A stretch of DNA of 64,000 bases from Gracilimonas sp040882225 (GTDB lineage Bacteria > Bacteroidota > Rhodothermia > Balneolales > Balneolaceae), in NCBI GenBank assembly GCA_040882225.1, contig JBBEBR010000022.1, positions 310,001 through 374,000 on the forward strand. The letters run 5' to 3'. The notes under the pieces were generated by a model. It made no database searches and had not been told where the DNA came from. It saw only the letters and a program-made list of their open reading frames with translations. Positions 19,534-28,580 of this stretch are shown here, in pieces. Numbering within the stretch: position 1 is the stretch's first letter; each line of letters opens with the position of its first letter. The position numbers were made by a program, and so were the translations under genes.

Positions 19534-20254
19534 CAAATGCGCTGTTAATCTCAGTTTCTGTTTCTGCCTGAACAAAAGAATCCTCAGAAATCCGGCCGTT
19601 TTTTAATTTAATGATGCGATCACATTTACTGGCAAGTTCCAGGTCGTGAGTAACTAAAATGAGTGTGGTTTTCTGCTCCCTGTTTAAATCAAAAATCAGG
19701 CTCTCGATATATTCTCCTGTTTCGGTATCGAGGTTGCCTGTGGGTTCGTCTGCAAACAGGATTTTGGGCTCATTGATAAAAGCTCGTGCAATAGCTACCC
19801 GCTGTTGTTCGCCACCAGAAAGTTGTGTCGGGTAATGATGGGTTCTGTCGCCAAGCCCAACGCTTTCGAGTAGTTCAAAGGCACGGGAGCGGACATCTTT
19901 TGTGGCTTCTCCACGCAATTCAAGAGGAACCATTACGTTTTCTAAAGCGGTTAAAGTGGGCACCAACTGAAAAGTTTGAAAAACGAAACCTACATGTTGA
20001 TTTCGGACGGAAGCGCGTTCATCTTCATTAAGCGGGTTCAGTGGAATATTATTCAACGAAATGGTACCGGAAGTTGGGCGATCGAGTCCGGCGCACAAAC
20101 CCAGCAGTGTAGTTTTTCCACTACCAGATGGGCCGACAATAGCACAGGATATTCCAGTTTCTATCGAGAAACTGATATCATCTACAACCGTTAATGTTTT
20201 TGAACCACTTTTAAATTCGCGGGTTAACCTTTTTGATTCGAGTATATTTAGCAC
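19526..20254 (-). CDS. ybbA: ABC transporter ATP-binding protein, YbbA/LolD type
   Basis: ATPase subunit that powers the adjacent permease, 242 residues. Walker A GPSGSGKTT (near 40), Q-loop VFQTFQLVP, signature LSGGEQQRVAIARA, Walker B ILFADEPTGNLD and the switch His in LVTHD are all intact. The start is GTG at 20252-20254, giving the usual LolD/MacB-type N-terminus (ESKRLTREFKSG). The C-terminal tail of about 20 acidic residues extends past the usual end and overlaps the permease start. Confidence 0.93.
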   Translation of the reverse strand: MLNILESKRLTREFKSGSKTLTVVDDISFSIETGISCAIVGPSGSGKTTLLGLCAGLDRPTSGTISLNNIPLNPLNEDERASVRNQHVGFVFQTFQLVPTLTALENVMVPLELRGEATKDVRSRAFELLESVGLGDRTHHYPTQLSGGEQQRVAIARAFINEPKILFADEPTGNLDTETGEYIESLIFDLNREQKTTLILVTHDLELASKCDRIIKLKNGRISEDSFVQAETETEINSAFDE

Positions 20255-20393
20255 GTTTCCCTTTTTCTATTGCCGATATGAATTGAATTATTTATTCGCA
20301 AATACGATACATAATTTGAATTGTTTTCATTCAATACTAAACTAACAAAGAATTATTTTACAAAATCAGCTGTTTGGCGTAAAAATTTATAAT

Positions 20394-21011
20394 ATGAAAT
20401 ATCTCTTAATCCTTTTCAGTTTCCTTGCCGCACTAACGGCGGAAGCTCAGCAAACAAAAACCATCCTTTTTTTCGGGGATAGTATTACAGCCGGGCTTGG
20501 TGTTGATTCCGAGCAGGCTTTTCCCGCTTTAATCCAGAATAAAATTGATTCCCTGGGATTGGATTATCAGGTAGTTAATGCCGGGTTAAGCGGAGAGACT
20601 TCAGCCGGTGGAGTGCGGCGTATCAACTGGGTTCTGCAGCGTAAAATTGATATCATGATTTTGGAGTTGGGCGGAAACGATGGGCTTCGCGGGATTCCGG
20701 TTCCATCAACTAAAGAAAATCTTCAGGAAATAATAAACAAAGCTTTGGCCAATAATCCAGAGATGGAAATCATTATTGCGGGGATGCAGGTACCTCCTAA
20801 TCTTGGCAGTGATTATGCCGAGGAATTCAGAAGTATTTATCCGAAGTTGGCGGAAGAAAACGGCCTCACTTTGATTCCATTTATTCTTGAAGGCGTTGGG
20901 GGAGAAGAAGACTTGAATCAGCCTGATGGAATCCATCCCACCGAAGAAGGCCATAAACTAATTGCTGAAGTGGTTTGGAATATTTTGGCGGGGGTATTGG
21001 TTGGGGTTTAG
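20394..21011 (+). CDS. tesA: SGNH-family arylesterase / thioesterase, TesA-like
   Basis: Secreted or periplasmic esterase/lysophospholipase, 205 residues with a signal peptide ending at AEAQ. SGNH blocks are complete: GDSITAG with nucleophile Ser30, the Gly in NAGLSGE, GGND at 93-96 and the DGIH pair Asp178/His181. The gene is divergent from ybbA with 139 bases between starts. In E. coli the same neighbour pair (tesA and ybbA) is divergent too, which supports a shared job in handling acyl or lipid compounds at the membrane. Confidence 0.92.
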   Translation: MKYLLILFSFLAALTAEAQQTKTILFFGDSITAGLGVDSEQAFPALIQNKIDSLGLDYQVVNAGLSGETSAGGVRRINWVLQRKIDIMILELGGNDGLRGIPVPSTKENLQEIINKALANNPEMEIIIAGMQVPPNLGSDYAEEFRSIYPKLAEENGLTLIPFILEGVGGEEDLNQPDGIHPTEEGHKLIAEVVWNILAGVLVGV

Positions 21012-21023
21012 CTTTAGTTTATA

Positions 21024-21135
21024 GTCATTCTGAGGACACTTCCGAAGAATCTAAGCCTGAGATAATTAACAAGCACGAATTCAGAACCCGTTCCTTCATT
21101 GACTAAGATTCTTCGCAGGTATGCTCAGAATGACT
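21024..21135. repeat. Imperfect long inverted repeat (GTCATTCTGAG type)
   Basis: Outer arms GTCATTCTGAG (21024-21034) and CTCAGAATGAC (21124-21134) enclose inner arms CGAAGAATCT (21043-21052) and AGATTCTTCG (21106-21115). The nested arrangement resembles intergenic repeats seen in many Bacteroidota genomes. It follows tesA by 12 bases. The rest of the 341-base gap (21012-21352) holds the next palindrome and no gene. Confidence 0.7.
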
Positions 21136-21188
21136 AGAGGGGGTTCAGAAGGACTTGATATGGGGTCTCTGAGGGTTTTTAGGTTAAA

Positions 21189-21251
21189 AAACCTGACAGG
21201 CTTTCTCAGTAAAAGGCCATCATTCTGATTAGGAAAAAGCCTGTCAGGTTT
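21189..21251. repeat. Perfect 16-bp inverted repeat of the CCTGACAGG family
   Basis: Arms AAACCTGACAGGCTTT (21189-21204) and AAAGCCTGTCAGGTTT (21236-21251) are perfectly complementary around a 31-base loop. The same AAACCTGACAGG core recurs in palindromes at 46472-46518 and 52038-52086. Confidence 0.85.
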
Positions 21252-21352
21252 GACTTGTTGAAGATTCTGTCTCCCCACCTGAAATCTTACATAAAATAAC
21301 TGCAACATAGGGTTCAAATTCTTTATTTTATCACCAATCAAAAAATTCATCT

Positions 21353-22372
21353 ATGATCTGGGAAAACCCTTCTTATCTCTGGTTTGCATTGTTAATTCCA
21401 CTTGCGATTGGGCTCATCTGGTGGCGAGCAAAGCAGCTGAAATCAAAAAAGAGATCTTATTTTAGTGAGGAATTATTTTCTTTGCTGCGAAAGGGATACT
21501 GGCCTTTTGGAGGCAGTCTCAGAACAATACTGTTATTGACGGGAATATTCTTTGTGATTATTTCGCTTGCGGGGCCTAAAATTGGAACCGAGGTTCGCGA
21601 GGTGAAGAGGCAGGGGATTGATATGCTTGTGGCACTTGATCTTTCCGCAAGTATGAACGCGGAGGATGTGCGCCCCAGCAGGTTGGAGAAAGCGAAGTTC
21701 GAGATTAACCGACTAATAGAACGATTGCGGGGAGATCGCGTTGGCCTTATAGTTTTTTCTGGTGAAGCATATTTACAAAGCCCGATGACGCTCGATTATT
21801 CAGCACTACGTCTTTTTCTTGATATTGCTGAGACCGATCAAATGCCGAGTTCCGCTACGGATTTTAAATCAGCGATGGAATCCGCACTTGAGGCTTTTGA
21901 AGCGTTAGAAGATAATTCTACTGATGCCGCCAAAGTCCTGCTTATTATTTCCGATGGGGAAGATCATGGGCAGTCGTATGACGAAGCTCTCCAAGCGCTT
22001 ACTAACAATAATATCGCAATATATACCCTTGGAGTTGGTACAAATGAAGGATCAACTATTCCTGTTTACGAAGAAAATTCAAACCGCTTGATTGGCTATA
22101 AAAGAGATAATAGCGGGAGTGTGGTAACAACCCGATTGCAAAGTAATGTTTTACGGAGTATTGCTAATACCGGCAATGGCGATTTTTATTCCATAGAAAG
22201 GGGTAATGATGGAATCGACACTTTCCTTGCACGGGTTGATGAACTTGAGAAGGGAGAGTTTGCGAGTCAGGAGTATGCCGACTATAAAAACCAATTTCAG
22301 TGGATGGGAGCCTTCGGATTACTTTTTCTGGCTTTTTCTGCAATGATTCCAAACTTTAGAAAGAAAAATTAA
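21353..22372 (+). CDS. VWA-domain membrane protein, BatB-like
   Basis: 339 residues: an N-terminal BatA-type segment with two TM helices (YLWFALLIPLAIGLIWW and the LRTILLLTGIFFVIISLAG helix), a von Willebrand factor A domain with MIDAS motif DLSASMNAEDV (about 95-105) plus a conserved Asp/Thr downstream (LIISDGEDHG), and a C-terminal TM helix (WMGAFGLLFLAFSAM). The family belongs to the Bacteroides aerotolerance (Bat) group. Here it stands alone, without batA, MoxR or DUF58 partners in view. The HAD gene begins on the last base of its stop codon, so the two are coupled. Confidence 0.88.
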   Translation: MIWENPSYLWFALLIPLAIGLIWWRAKQLKSKKRSYFSEELFSLLRKGYWPFGGSLRTILLLTGIFFVIISLAGPKIGTEVREVKRQGIDMLVALDLSASMNAEDVRPSRLEKAKFEINRLIERLRGDRVGLIVFSGEAYLQSPMTLDYSALRLFLDIAETDQMPSSATDFKSAMESALEAFEALEDNSTDAAKVLLIISDGEDHGQSYDEALQALTNNNIAIYTLGVGTNEGSTIPVYEENSNRLIGYKRDNSGSVVTTRLQSNVLRSIANTGNGDFYSIERGNDGIDTFLARVDELEKGEFASQEYADYKNQFQWMGAFGLLFLAFSAMIPNFRKKN

Positions 22373-23124
22373 TGATCAAACTTTTTATTTCTGATCTGGA
22401 TGGATGTATAGCACATCCTTTTATAAGTCCGGATTGGGAAGGTATTTCCAGAATTAAAGAATTAAACAATCTTAGTAAAACGGACTCAACCATTCCACCA
22501 CTTACAATTTGTTCCGGCCGGCCACTTCCTTTTGTTGAAGCGGTAGCGCAGTGGCTGGATGTAAGATTGCCTATGCTTTTTGAAAGTGGGGGAGGGATGT
22601 ACAATCTTCAAGAGAATGTTCTTACATGGAGCACTCATTTTGATGAAGAGGCAAAAGCTACCGTTATAGAACTTAAAAGCTGGTTAGAAGACAATATCAT
22701 CAGCAGGTATAGTGGCACAATTGCTGAGTTTACAAAGTTTACGGATGCAGGTGTTATCAATCCTGATAATTCAAAAATTATTTTAATGCACAAAGATATC
22801 GTGAATCATGTGCATAAAAATTATCCCAATTTTGAAGTTCATAACACAGAAGTTTCTGTAAACACGATCTTGAAAAAAAATAATAAAGCGGAAGGCATTA
22901 AACACCTGTGTAAGAAACTGAATTTGAGTACAGGTGAAGTTGCTTATGTCGGGGATACCGGTGGCGATGTGGAAGCATTGAAACTTGTCGGAAAGTCATA
23001 TGCTCCCATCAATGCGGATTCTTACGTCAAAGAGATAGCCGGTTTAGTAACCGCAGAAGCCACGCTTGGAGTGTTGGAAGCTTATGAAGATGTGATCTCA
23101 TCCAACAGAAATCAGAAAGGATGA
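22372..23124 (+). CDS. HAD-superfamily (class IIB, Cof-like) phosphatase
   Basis: Cytoplasmic phosphatase of 250 residues. HAD motif I is DLDGCI (Asp8/Asp10), motif II is the Ser in ICSGRP, motif III includes the Lys in KNNKAEGI, and motif IV is YVGDTGGDVEAL. The cap placement between motifs II and III fits class IIB, the group with sucrose-phosphate, mannosylglycerate and phosphoglycolate phosphatases. The substrate cannot be told from sequence. ATG overlaps the previous stop by one base (TAATG). Confidence 0.85.
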   Translation: MIKLFISDLDGCIAHPFISPDWEGISRIKELNNLSKTDSTIPPLTICSGRPLPFVEAVAQWLDVRLPMLFESGGGMYNLQENVLTWSTHFDEEAKATVIELKSWLEDNIISRYSGTIAEFTKFTDAGVINPDNSKIILMHKDIVNHVHKNYPNFEVHNTEVSVNTILKKNNKAEGIKHLCKKLNLSTGEVAYVGDTGGDVEALKLVGKSYAPINADSYVKEIAGLVTAEATLGVLEAYEDVISSNRNQKG

Positions 23125-23134
23125 TTCAGTAATG

Positions 23135-26100
23135 TTAACTATTCGGTTTCTGTAACTGCTTCAGTAACTCAAAATATTTTTCGATAAGGCGTTGGTAATC
23201 GGGCGAGTACTTCGTGAAATCCGGATCATTCAAGCGATTTCGAATCTGCTTTTCCAGCTCTTCGAGAGTAAGTTCGGGCGGTGTAGCTCGTTCAAAATCC
23301 TCGGCGGTATTGCCTTCACGTTTATCCTCTTCATCACGTTCCTGCATTGCATTTTCCGCTTCCAACATTCGTGAGAGAATGTTCTGCTGACGCTCAATCA
23401 TCATCGGGTCAGCTGCTCCGCCTCTTAAATCATTGATGGTGTCTTCCATATCTTCAATCATTCGCTGAAGTTGGCTTCCAATTTTGTCTCCACCTTGCCC
23501 GTTTTGCTGTAACTCTTGCAGTTGTTTTCGAATACGATTCTGCTCTCGCGCCATTTGGTCCAGCCTTTCCATTTGATCCTGCGAAAGACGCTCGCCCTGA
23601 ATATCGTTTATCATATCCTGGAGCTGTTGATTCAGCTGTTGTTGTTGCTCTCCCGATTGCTGGAGTTGTTCCATCATTTGCTGTGTCGACATTCCCCCGC
23701 TTCCGCCATTATTCTGTGAATTCTGAAGCTGTTCGAGCAAATTCGCTATCATGAACGATATATCATTTATGCCGCCCAAAGCTTGCCGGGAGGCCACAGA
23801 AGACTTTCCCTGATCACGCTCAGCCATCTGCGTAAGCGAGAGTTGAAGCTGTTTTTCAACCTCCATTTTCTTTTTGTTGATGTCATTCGAAAGCTGGGGA
23901 ATTTCGGCGGAAAGCTGAAAAAGGGAATCCGAAATAGCTGAAAAAATCTCTTCTACATTTCTCTGATTACGGGCTAAGGAAACATAAGCCTGACTGCGGT
24001 TTTCTGTAGCTGAAGCAAGTGTAGTTAAATCCTCCTGTTCAATGGATAAGGTCAACAGAGAATGTAAAGCGTACTGCATACCGGCGATGTTAATCTGCAT
24101 TTGCTCGCGACTCATGCCTTCCATAAAACTTTTTGTCATCTCAGTAAGCTGCTGATATCGTTGTTGTGGGCTTTTTTGCTGTTGGCTGCCATTTTCATTT
24201 TGTTCATCGCCTGAATTCTCCTGATTTTCATTTGATTCGCTTTGTTCGTTCTCGGCTTGTTTTTTCAGTTCTTCTATAAGCTGTTCTAACTCTTCTGCGG
24301 TCTCTTTCTGATATTCACTTACGGCTTTTTCATTCTTTTTACTCGTATTTTCAGAAAGAGAATCTACTTTATCTTTGAGCTTCTTATTTTCATTTTGGGA
24401 TTGTTCCCTCTGTTGCTTTTTCTCTTCTTCGGAAAAATTACTCTCACTCAATTCTTCTTCTTTTCGGGCCAGATCTTCAAAGGCTTTGGCTAATTTATCA
24501 AGATCAGAATTCAGCTTTAGCTGCTTAAAAAGCTCAATGGTTCGATCAAGCCGTTCTTTATACAATTCCTCGTTGAACTCCAGATTTTCCATTGCTTCCC
24601 GGAGCTGTTCTGGATTCATCTGACCTAACTGATCCCTCATCTTCTCCAAAGCTTCGAGATAAGCGGGATCGTCAATTTCTTCCATTAGTTTTTTCAGCTC
24701 TTCATAAGCCTTTTGCGTCTCTTCGGAAAGGATGCTGTTTTCACTGAGCTCATTTTTTATCTGGTCGAATTTTTCATTGAGTTCGTCAATTTTAGACTGA
24801 ACATCTTCTTGCTGTTTTTTGACTTGTTCCAGCTCTTGTTGTTGCTCATATCCGGCGTCTTGGGGATTCTCCTTTAGGCTCTCTTTGAACTCCTCATACT
24901 GCTCCTGCATTTGTTCAAATGAATCCGATGCATCTTCAAGGTCACTCCCCACTTCATTCTCCCGGTCATCTAATCCCTCAAAATAATCCACCATAGATGG
25001 CACAGTAAGGGTGATTACTTTCGACTTCGAAGTTTTATAGCCGTGGTAGCCATCATTATCCTGAACTTCAATCCAGAATGTCAGGACATCCTGTGGCTTC
25101 ATTTTAAGCTCGTTTAAATCCCACACATGCGCCTGCAACACTCCATTTTCTGGTTTTGTGAGGGAAGTTGATCCGGTGGCAGGGGTATTCACATATGCCC
25201 GTTGATGTTCAAAATGCAGAGAAGCGCCCGTCAGCTGAAAATCATCAGAAGCCCGGAATAATAGTTCAATTTCTTTGGGATTTACTTTCTCGAATGAACG
25301 TTCAGGCTCAAGTATTTCAACAAAAGGATATTCATCTTTTTGCGGAGAAAGAATAACCTGAAATGGATTTTTGTTTGTCAATCCGCTTTCATCAGCCATA
25401 GAGAAAGTTAACGTATCTTTTTTGGTAAGCTGAATGCTGTGCGAAATGGATTCTTCGGAAGTCATTGAAATGGCTTCAGTGCTGCCCACTTTTTGAAGTT
25501 CAACAAACTGAACCGGTTTATTCAACTGTCCCGACAAAACGATTTCAGAGCCTTCGAAAGCCCGAACCTGAGAGAATGGATAAGAAAGTTTTAGAGTGTC
25601 AAGTTGAGTATAAGCGGGGGGAATTACTGTTGCCTGGAGTTCTGAGAAGCGTGGCCTTAGTTGCACATCGGCTTTAAAGGTTTCGCTTTTGAACTCATCC
25701 ATTTGGATGAAATATTCTAAATCATTATTTAAATCAAAAGGGATAGAGCTGAAGGTATTGCCAGATGCGGTCATTCTCCTTGTTCGAAAATTGTTCTCAA
25801 CAGAGGTTTTAACTTGTAGTGAAATTTCTTCCGGGATTTGGTCTCCTGAAAATTGAATATCTACTTTGAAAGGACTTCCCTGCTCCACAGTTATATTTCC
25901 CGGAACTATCTCGAATGCATAGGGATTGGGCTTTTCAAATTCTTCCCAAAAACTAAGGGTACGTTGAAAAGCCTGATCAAAATTAACCAGGGTTGCTACA
26001 GCAATCAGAAAAGTAAAAGAACTAAGAACCAGCGTTCTTTTATAATGATGGCTAATCTCTGATCTGTTTTTGAAGTCAGAAAGTTTTTCCTCAAGTGTTT

Positions 26101-26503
26101 CCGGCTTTATTTTTACCAGATTTTGAAGAATAGCGGCATCGATTAAGGCTCGGTTTCCACTTGTTGATTTTTCGAGATCAAGGGTGTCTTTAAGTTCCGG
26201 TAAATTGCTACTTCGGCTAAAACTGCGATAAAATTCCTTAAAGGTTTGGTTGGAGGTGGCTTTCGATCCTTTCCAGTAAGAAAAAGAAGTCAGAAACACG
26301 AGCGTAAGCAAAAAAATGGTTTTAGTAAGCGACGAGAAATAAACAAGCTGCTCGGCGAGAATAAAAGCCGTAACACCAGCCAATAAAATGAAAATTGAGC
26401 GAAGCAGAACCGTACTTCTTTTTTTGGAAACGATAGAATGATGAGCAGTGGATAGTTTTTTTTCTGCTTTATTCGAAGATATGCCGGGTTGTTCTTTGCT
26501 CAT
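23135..26503 (-). CDS. Very long DUF4175-family membrane protein with Glu/Gln coiled coils
   Basis: 1,122 residues. Two TM helices lie near the N-terminus (STVLLRSIFILLAGVTAFIL and the next) and one near residue 165. A large periplasmic beta-rich part (about 200-520) contains Ig-like strands. The second half (about 540-1,120) is very rich in Glu, Gln, Lys and Leu with long predicted coiled coils and a QQ-rich stretch (QQMMEQLQQSGEQQQQLNQQ). It fits the DUF4175 family, often found with VWA/Bat genes in Bacteroidota; here it converges on a VWA-HAD pair with a gap of 10 bases. Function not known. Confidence 0.8.
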   Translation of the reverse strand: MSKEQPGISSNKAEKKLSTAHHSIVSKKRSTVLLRSIFILLAGVTAFILAEQLVYFSSLTKTIFLLTLVFLTSFSYWKGSKATSNQTFKEFYRSFSRSSNLPELKDTLDLEKSTSGNRALIDAAILQNLVKIKPETLEEKLSDFKNRSEISHHYKRTLVLSSFTFLIAVATLVNFDQAFQRTLSFWEEFEKPNPYAFEIVPGNITVEQGSPFKVDIQFSGDQIPEEISLQVKTSVENNFRTRRMTASGNTFSSIPFDLNNDLEYFIQMDEFKSETFKADVQLRPRFSELQATVIPPAYTQLDTLKLSYPFSQVRAFEGSEIVLSGQLNKPVQFVELQKVGSTEAISMTSEESISHSIQLTKKDTLTFSMADESGLTNKNPFQVILSPQKDEYPFVEILEPERSFEKVNPKEIELLFRASDDFQLTGASLHFEHQRAYVNTPATGSTSLTKPENGVLQAHVWDLNELKMKPQDVLTFWIEVQDNDGYHGYKTSKSKVITLTVPSMVDYFEGLDDRENEVGSDLEDASDSFEQMQEQYEEFKESLKENPQDAGYEQQQELEQVKKQQEDVQSKIDELNEKFDQIKNELSENSILSEETQKAYEELKKLMEEIDDPAYLEALEKMRDQLGQMNPEQLREAMENLEFNEELYKERLDRTIELFKQLKLNSDLDKLAKAFEDLARKEEELSESNFSEEEKKQQREQSQNENKKLKDKVDSLSENTSKKNEKAVSEYQKETAEELEQLIEELKKQAENEQSESNENQENSGDEQNENGSQQQKSPQQRYQQLTEMTKSFMEGMSREQMQINIAGMQYALHSLLTLSIEQEDLTTLASATENRSQAYVSLARNQRNVEEIFSAISDSLFQLSAEIPQLSNDINKKKMEVEKQLQLSLTQMAERDQGKSSVASRQALGGINDISFMIANLLEQLQNSQNNGGSGGMSTQQMMEQLQQSGEQQQQLNQQLQDMINDIQGERLSQDQMERLDQMAREQNRIRKQLQELQQNGQGGDKIGSQLQRMIEDMEDTINDLRGGAADPMMIERQQNILSRMLEAENAMQERDEEDKREGNTAEDFERATPPELTLEELEKQIRNRLNDPDFTKYSPDYQRLIEKYFELLKQLQKPNS

Positions 26504-26546
26504 CTATATGGAAGGTAGTGTACAGCTGCTCAAATTTCTGTGCTAA

Positions 26547-27422
26547 TTAAAGATCTTCTAAATGTAACGTATCTGCCACGGAATATTTCCTGCCATCAGA
26601 TTGAATGCGAATAATTTCTTCTTCAGAGTCGTGCTCAAGATAGATATACCAATTTTCATGGGCCGCTTGCTTCAAAAACATCTCTTTTTCACTTAGCGTT
26701 TGAACCGGGTACATATCATAACCCATTACCCAGGGCAGGGGAAGATGAACGTGCGTAGGCATTAAATCTGCTACAAATACTAAGGTTTTTCCATCGGCCT
26801 CGATCTTTGGAAGTTGCTGGCCAATGGTATGCCCATTCACAACAATAGCTGATAAACCGGGCTCGTATTCGTGGCCTTCTTCAACCAGATGCAAACGATC
26901 TGTGCTGGAAAGTGGATTGATATTTTCGGGGAAAAAACTGGCTTTCTCTCTAGAATTGGGATGTGTGGCGTTTTCCCAATGTGATTTCATTACGTGATAT
27001 TGCGCATTTGGGAAAACAAGAGTTAGCTCACCTTTCTCATTAAAAGCAGTGGTACCGCCGCAGTGGTCAAAATGGAGGTGTGTGAAAATTATGTCGGTTA
27101 CATCATCAAGAGAAAAACCATGATGAGCGAAAGATTTCTCTAAGTTTTTTTCCGTTTGATCTAAGTGGTAAATGCTGGCCATTTTATCATCAAACTTATT
27201 GCCTGCGCCATTGTCTATAAGGTAAATCTTTCCGGTTTGGTTAGATTTGATGAGGAGGCAGCGCATGGTCATTTGGATGCGGTTTTTATCATCAGCAGGA
27301 ATACCACGAGACCATAAGGTTTTGGGAACTACCCCAAACATAGCACCGCCATCAAGCCGGATATCTCCCGTTTCAATGGTGTAAAGTTCGAATTGTCCAA
27401 GAGTGGTTTTTGATAATTTCAT
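26547..27422 (-). CDS. Metallo-beta-lactamase-fold hydrolase
   Basis: 291 residues, no signal peptide, so cytoplasmic. Metal motif THLHFDHCGG lies near residue 115; a later His (GHTIGQ) and Asp (VADLMPTH) complete a dinuclear site, and a final His is in YLEHDSE. This resembles quorum-quenching lactonase/AttM-like and other glyoxalase-II-fold hydrolases, but the substrate cannot be assigned. It is a single gene between DUF4175 and the oxidase operon terminator. Confidence 0.85.
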   Translation of the reverse strand: MKLSKTTLGQFELYTIETGDIRLDGGAMFGVVPKTLWSRGIPADDKNRIQMTMRCLLIKSNQTGKIYLIDNGAGNKFDDKMASIYHLDQTEKNLEKSFAHHGFSLDDVTDIIFTHLHFDHCGGTTAFNEKGELTLVFPNAQYHVMKSHWENATHPNSREKASFFPENINPLSSTDRLHLVEEGHEYEPGLSAIVVNGHTIGQQLPKIEADGKTLVFVADLMPTHVHLPLPWVMGYDMYPVQTLSEKEMFLKQAAHENWYIYLEHDSEEEIIRIQSDGRKYSVADTLHLEDL

Positions 27423-27501
27423 ATACGCTTTTTAGATGAACAAGAATATAGGGAAGTGGAGATTCACTTTACAGCCGGTAAAATGTGTGATTTGGGGATA
27501 C

Positions 27502-27528
27502 AAAAAAAGCCTCTGTTCAGAGGCTTTT
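27502..27528 (-). terminator. Rho-independent terminator of the act-cox operon
   Basis: On the minus strand the perfect arms AAAAGCCTCT and AGAGGCTTTT (27505-27514 with 27519-27528) surround a 4-base loop and run into a T tract. It lies 25 bases after the stop of the last oxidase gene. Confidence 0.9.
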
Positions 27529-27552
27529 AAGCAAATGGAATGCTGAAATTAA

Positions 27553-27882
27553 TTAGAACGAAGGAACTACATCATTTCGATAGAGGGTATCCAAGAGCGT
27601 TACGGAAACCATCAAAAGGAAAAAGATTACGCTCGTAACGAGAAGTATGGCGTTGAATTTTACATCCCAATAAAGGTTCATGAAAAAAGCAGCTACTAAA
27701 GTAGCTTTAGTTAAAGCAATAACCATCGCTGTTACAATATCAAAGGGAGCCGGGATGGCAACATATTTTCCCAGTATTACGGTAACGATTGTGAGAAATA
27801 TCAATGCGGTACCAACGGCCCAAAGTTGCCTGGCGGTTGAAATATGATGTTCGTGATGTTCGTGGTGATGTGGTGTGCTCAT
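27553..27882 (-). CDS. coxD: Cytochrome c oxidase subunit IV (prokaryotic type)
   Basis: 109-residue membrane protein with a His-rich start (HHHEHHEHH) and three TM helices, matching the small subunit IV of bacterial caa3 oxidases. The ATG at 27882 is preceded by AGGA at 8 bases; a TTG at 27903 would extend it upstream and overlap subunit III, and is less likely. Last gene of the 12-gene respiratory operon. Confidence 0.88.
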   Translation of the reverse strand: MSTPHHHEHHEHHISTARQLWAVGTALIFLTIVTVILGKYVAIPAPFDIVTAMVIALTKATLVAAFFMNLYWDVKFNAILLVTSVIFFLLMVSVTLLDTLYRNDVVPSF

Positions 27883-27895
27883 GGCAATAATCCTG

Positions 27896-28543
27896 TCATT
27901 CAATTAAATAGAGTAGTGGAAATAAGAAAATCCAGATCAAATCAACCAAGTGCCAGTAAAGGCCAGTGATTTCAACGGGAGTATAGTATTCGCTGCTAAA
28001 TTCACCTTTGGTAGCCCGGCGATAAATCCAGTAAATGAGGCCGATTCCGATCAAAACGTGAAGGGCGTGAACGCCGGTAAGCATGTAGTAGATACTGAAA
28101 AAGACCGGAGCCTGAACGTGCTCAATGCCTTCGAAGGTGTAGAGGCTGCCTGGTAAAATGCCTAATTCAAATTTGTGAGAATACTCGAAACCCTTAATCA
28201 CCATAAAAACACAAGCAAGGGCAATTGTGATTAACAGGTTAATTCTGAGACCTTTGATCTGGTTTTTTTGCACAGAACGGATGGCCATCGCAACCGTTAA
28301 ACTACTTCCGATAAGCACAATTGTATTTACGGCTCCCCAGAAGGTATCCAGTTGTAACGCAGCTTCCTGGAATAATCCGGGATACCAGGTTCGGTAAATG
28401 ATATAGGCACAAAATAACCCTCCAAAGAACAAGATTTCATTAACAATGAAAACCCACATTCCCATCTTTGCAGTATCAAACTGGTGATCAGAATCTACAA
28501 AATGATGCTGAACATGAGATCCATGCGCTGATTCATTCGACAT
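27896..28543 (-). CDS. coxC: Cytochrome c oxidase subunit III
   Basis: 215 residues with five TM helices, the short form of subunit III. Family marks are the first helix with KMGMWVFIVNEILFFGG, the Glu in that segment, the HALHVLIG helix and the terminal YWHLVDLIWIFLFPLLY. It lies 37 bases after subunit I. It stabilises the catalytic core; no cofactor of its own. Confidence 0.94.
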   Translation of the reverse strand: MSNESAHGSHVQHHFVDSDHQFDTAKMGMWVFIVNEILFFGGLFCAYIIYRTWYPGLFQEAALQLDTFWGAVNTIVLIGSSLTVAMAIRSVQKNQIKGLRINLLITIALACVFMVIKGFEYSHKFELGILPGSLYTFEGIEHVQAPVFFSIYYMLTGVHALHVLIGIGLIYWIYRRATKGEFSSEYYTPVEITGLYWHLVDLIWIFLFPLLYLIE

Positions 28544-28580
28544 TTAGCTTTCCGATTTATTTAAAAATTTAAAATTGTTA

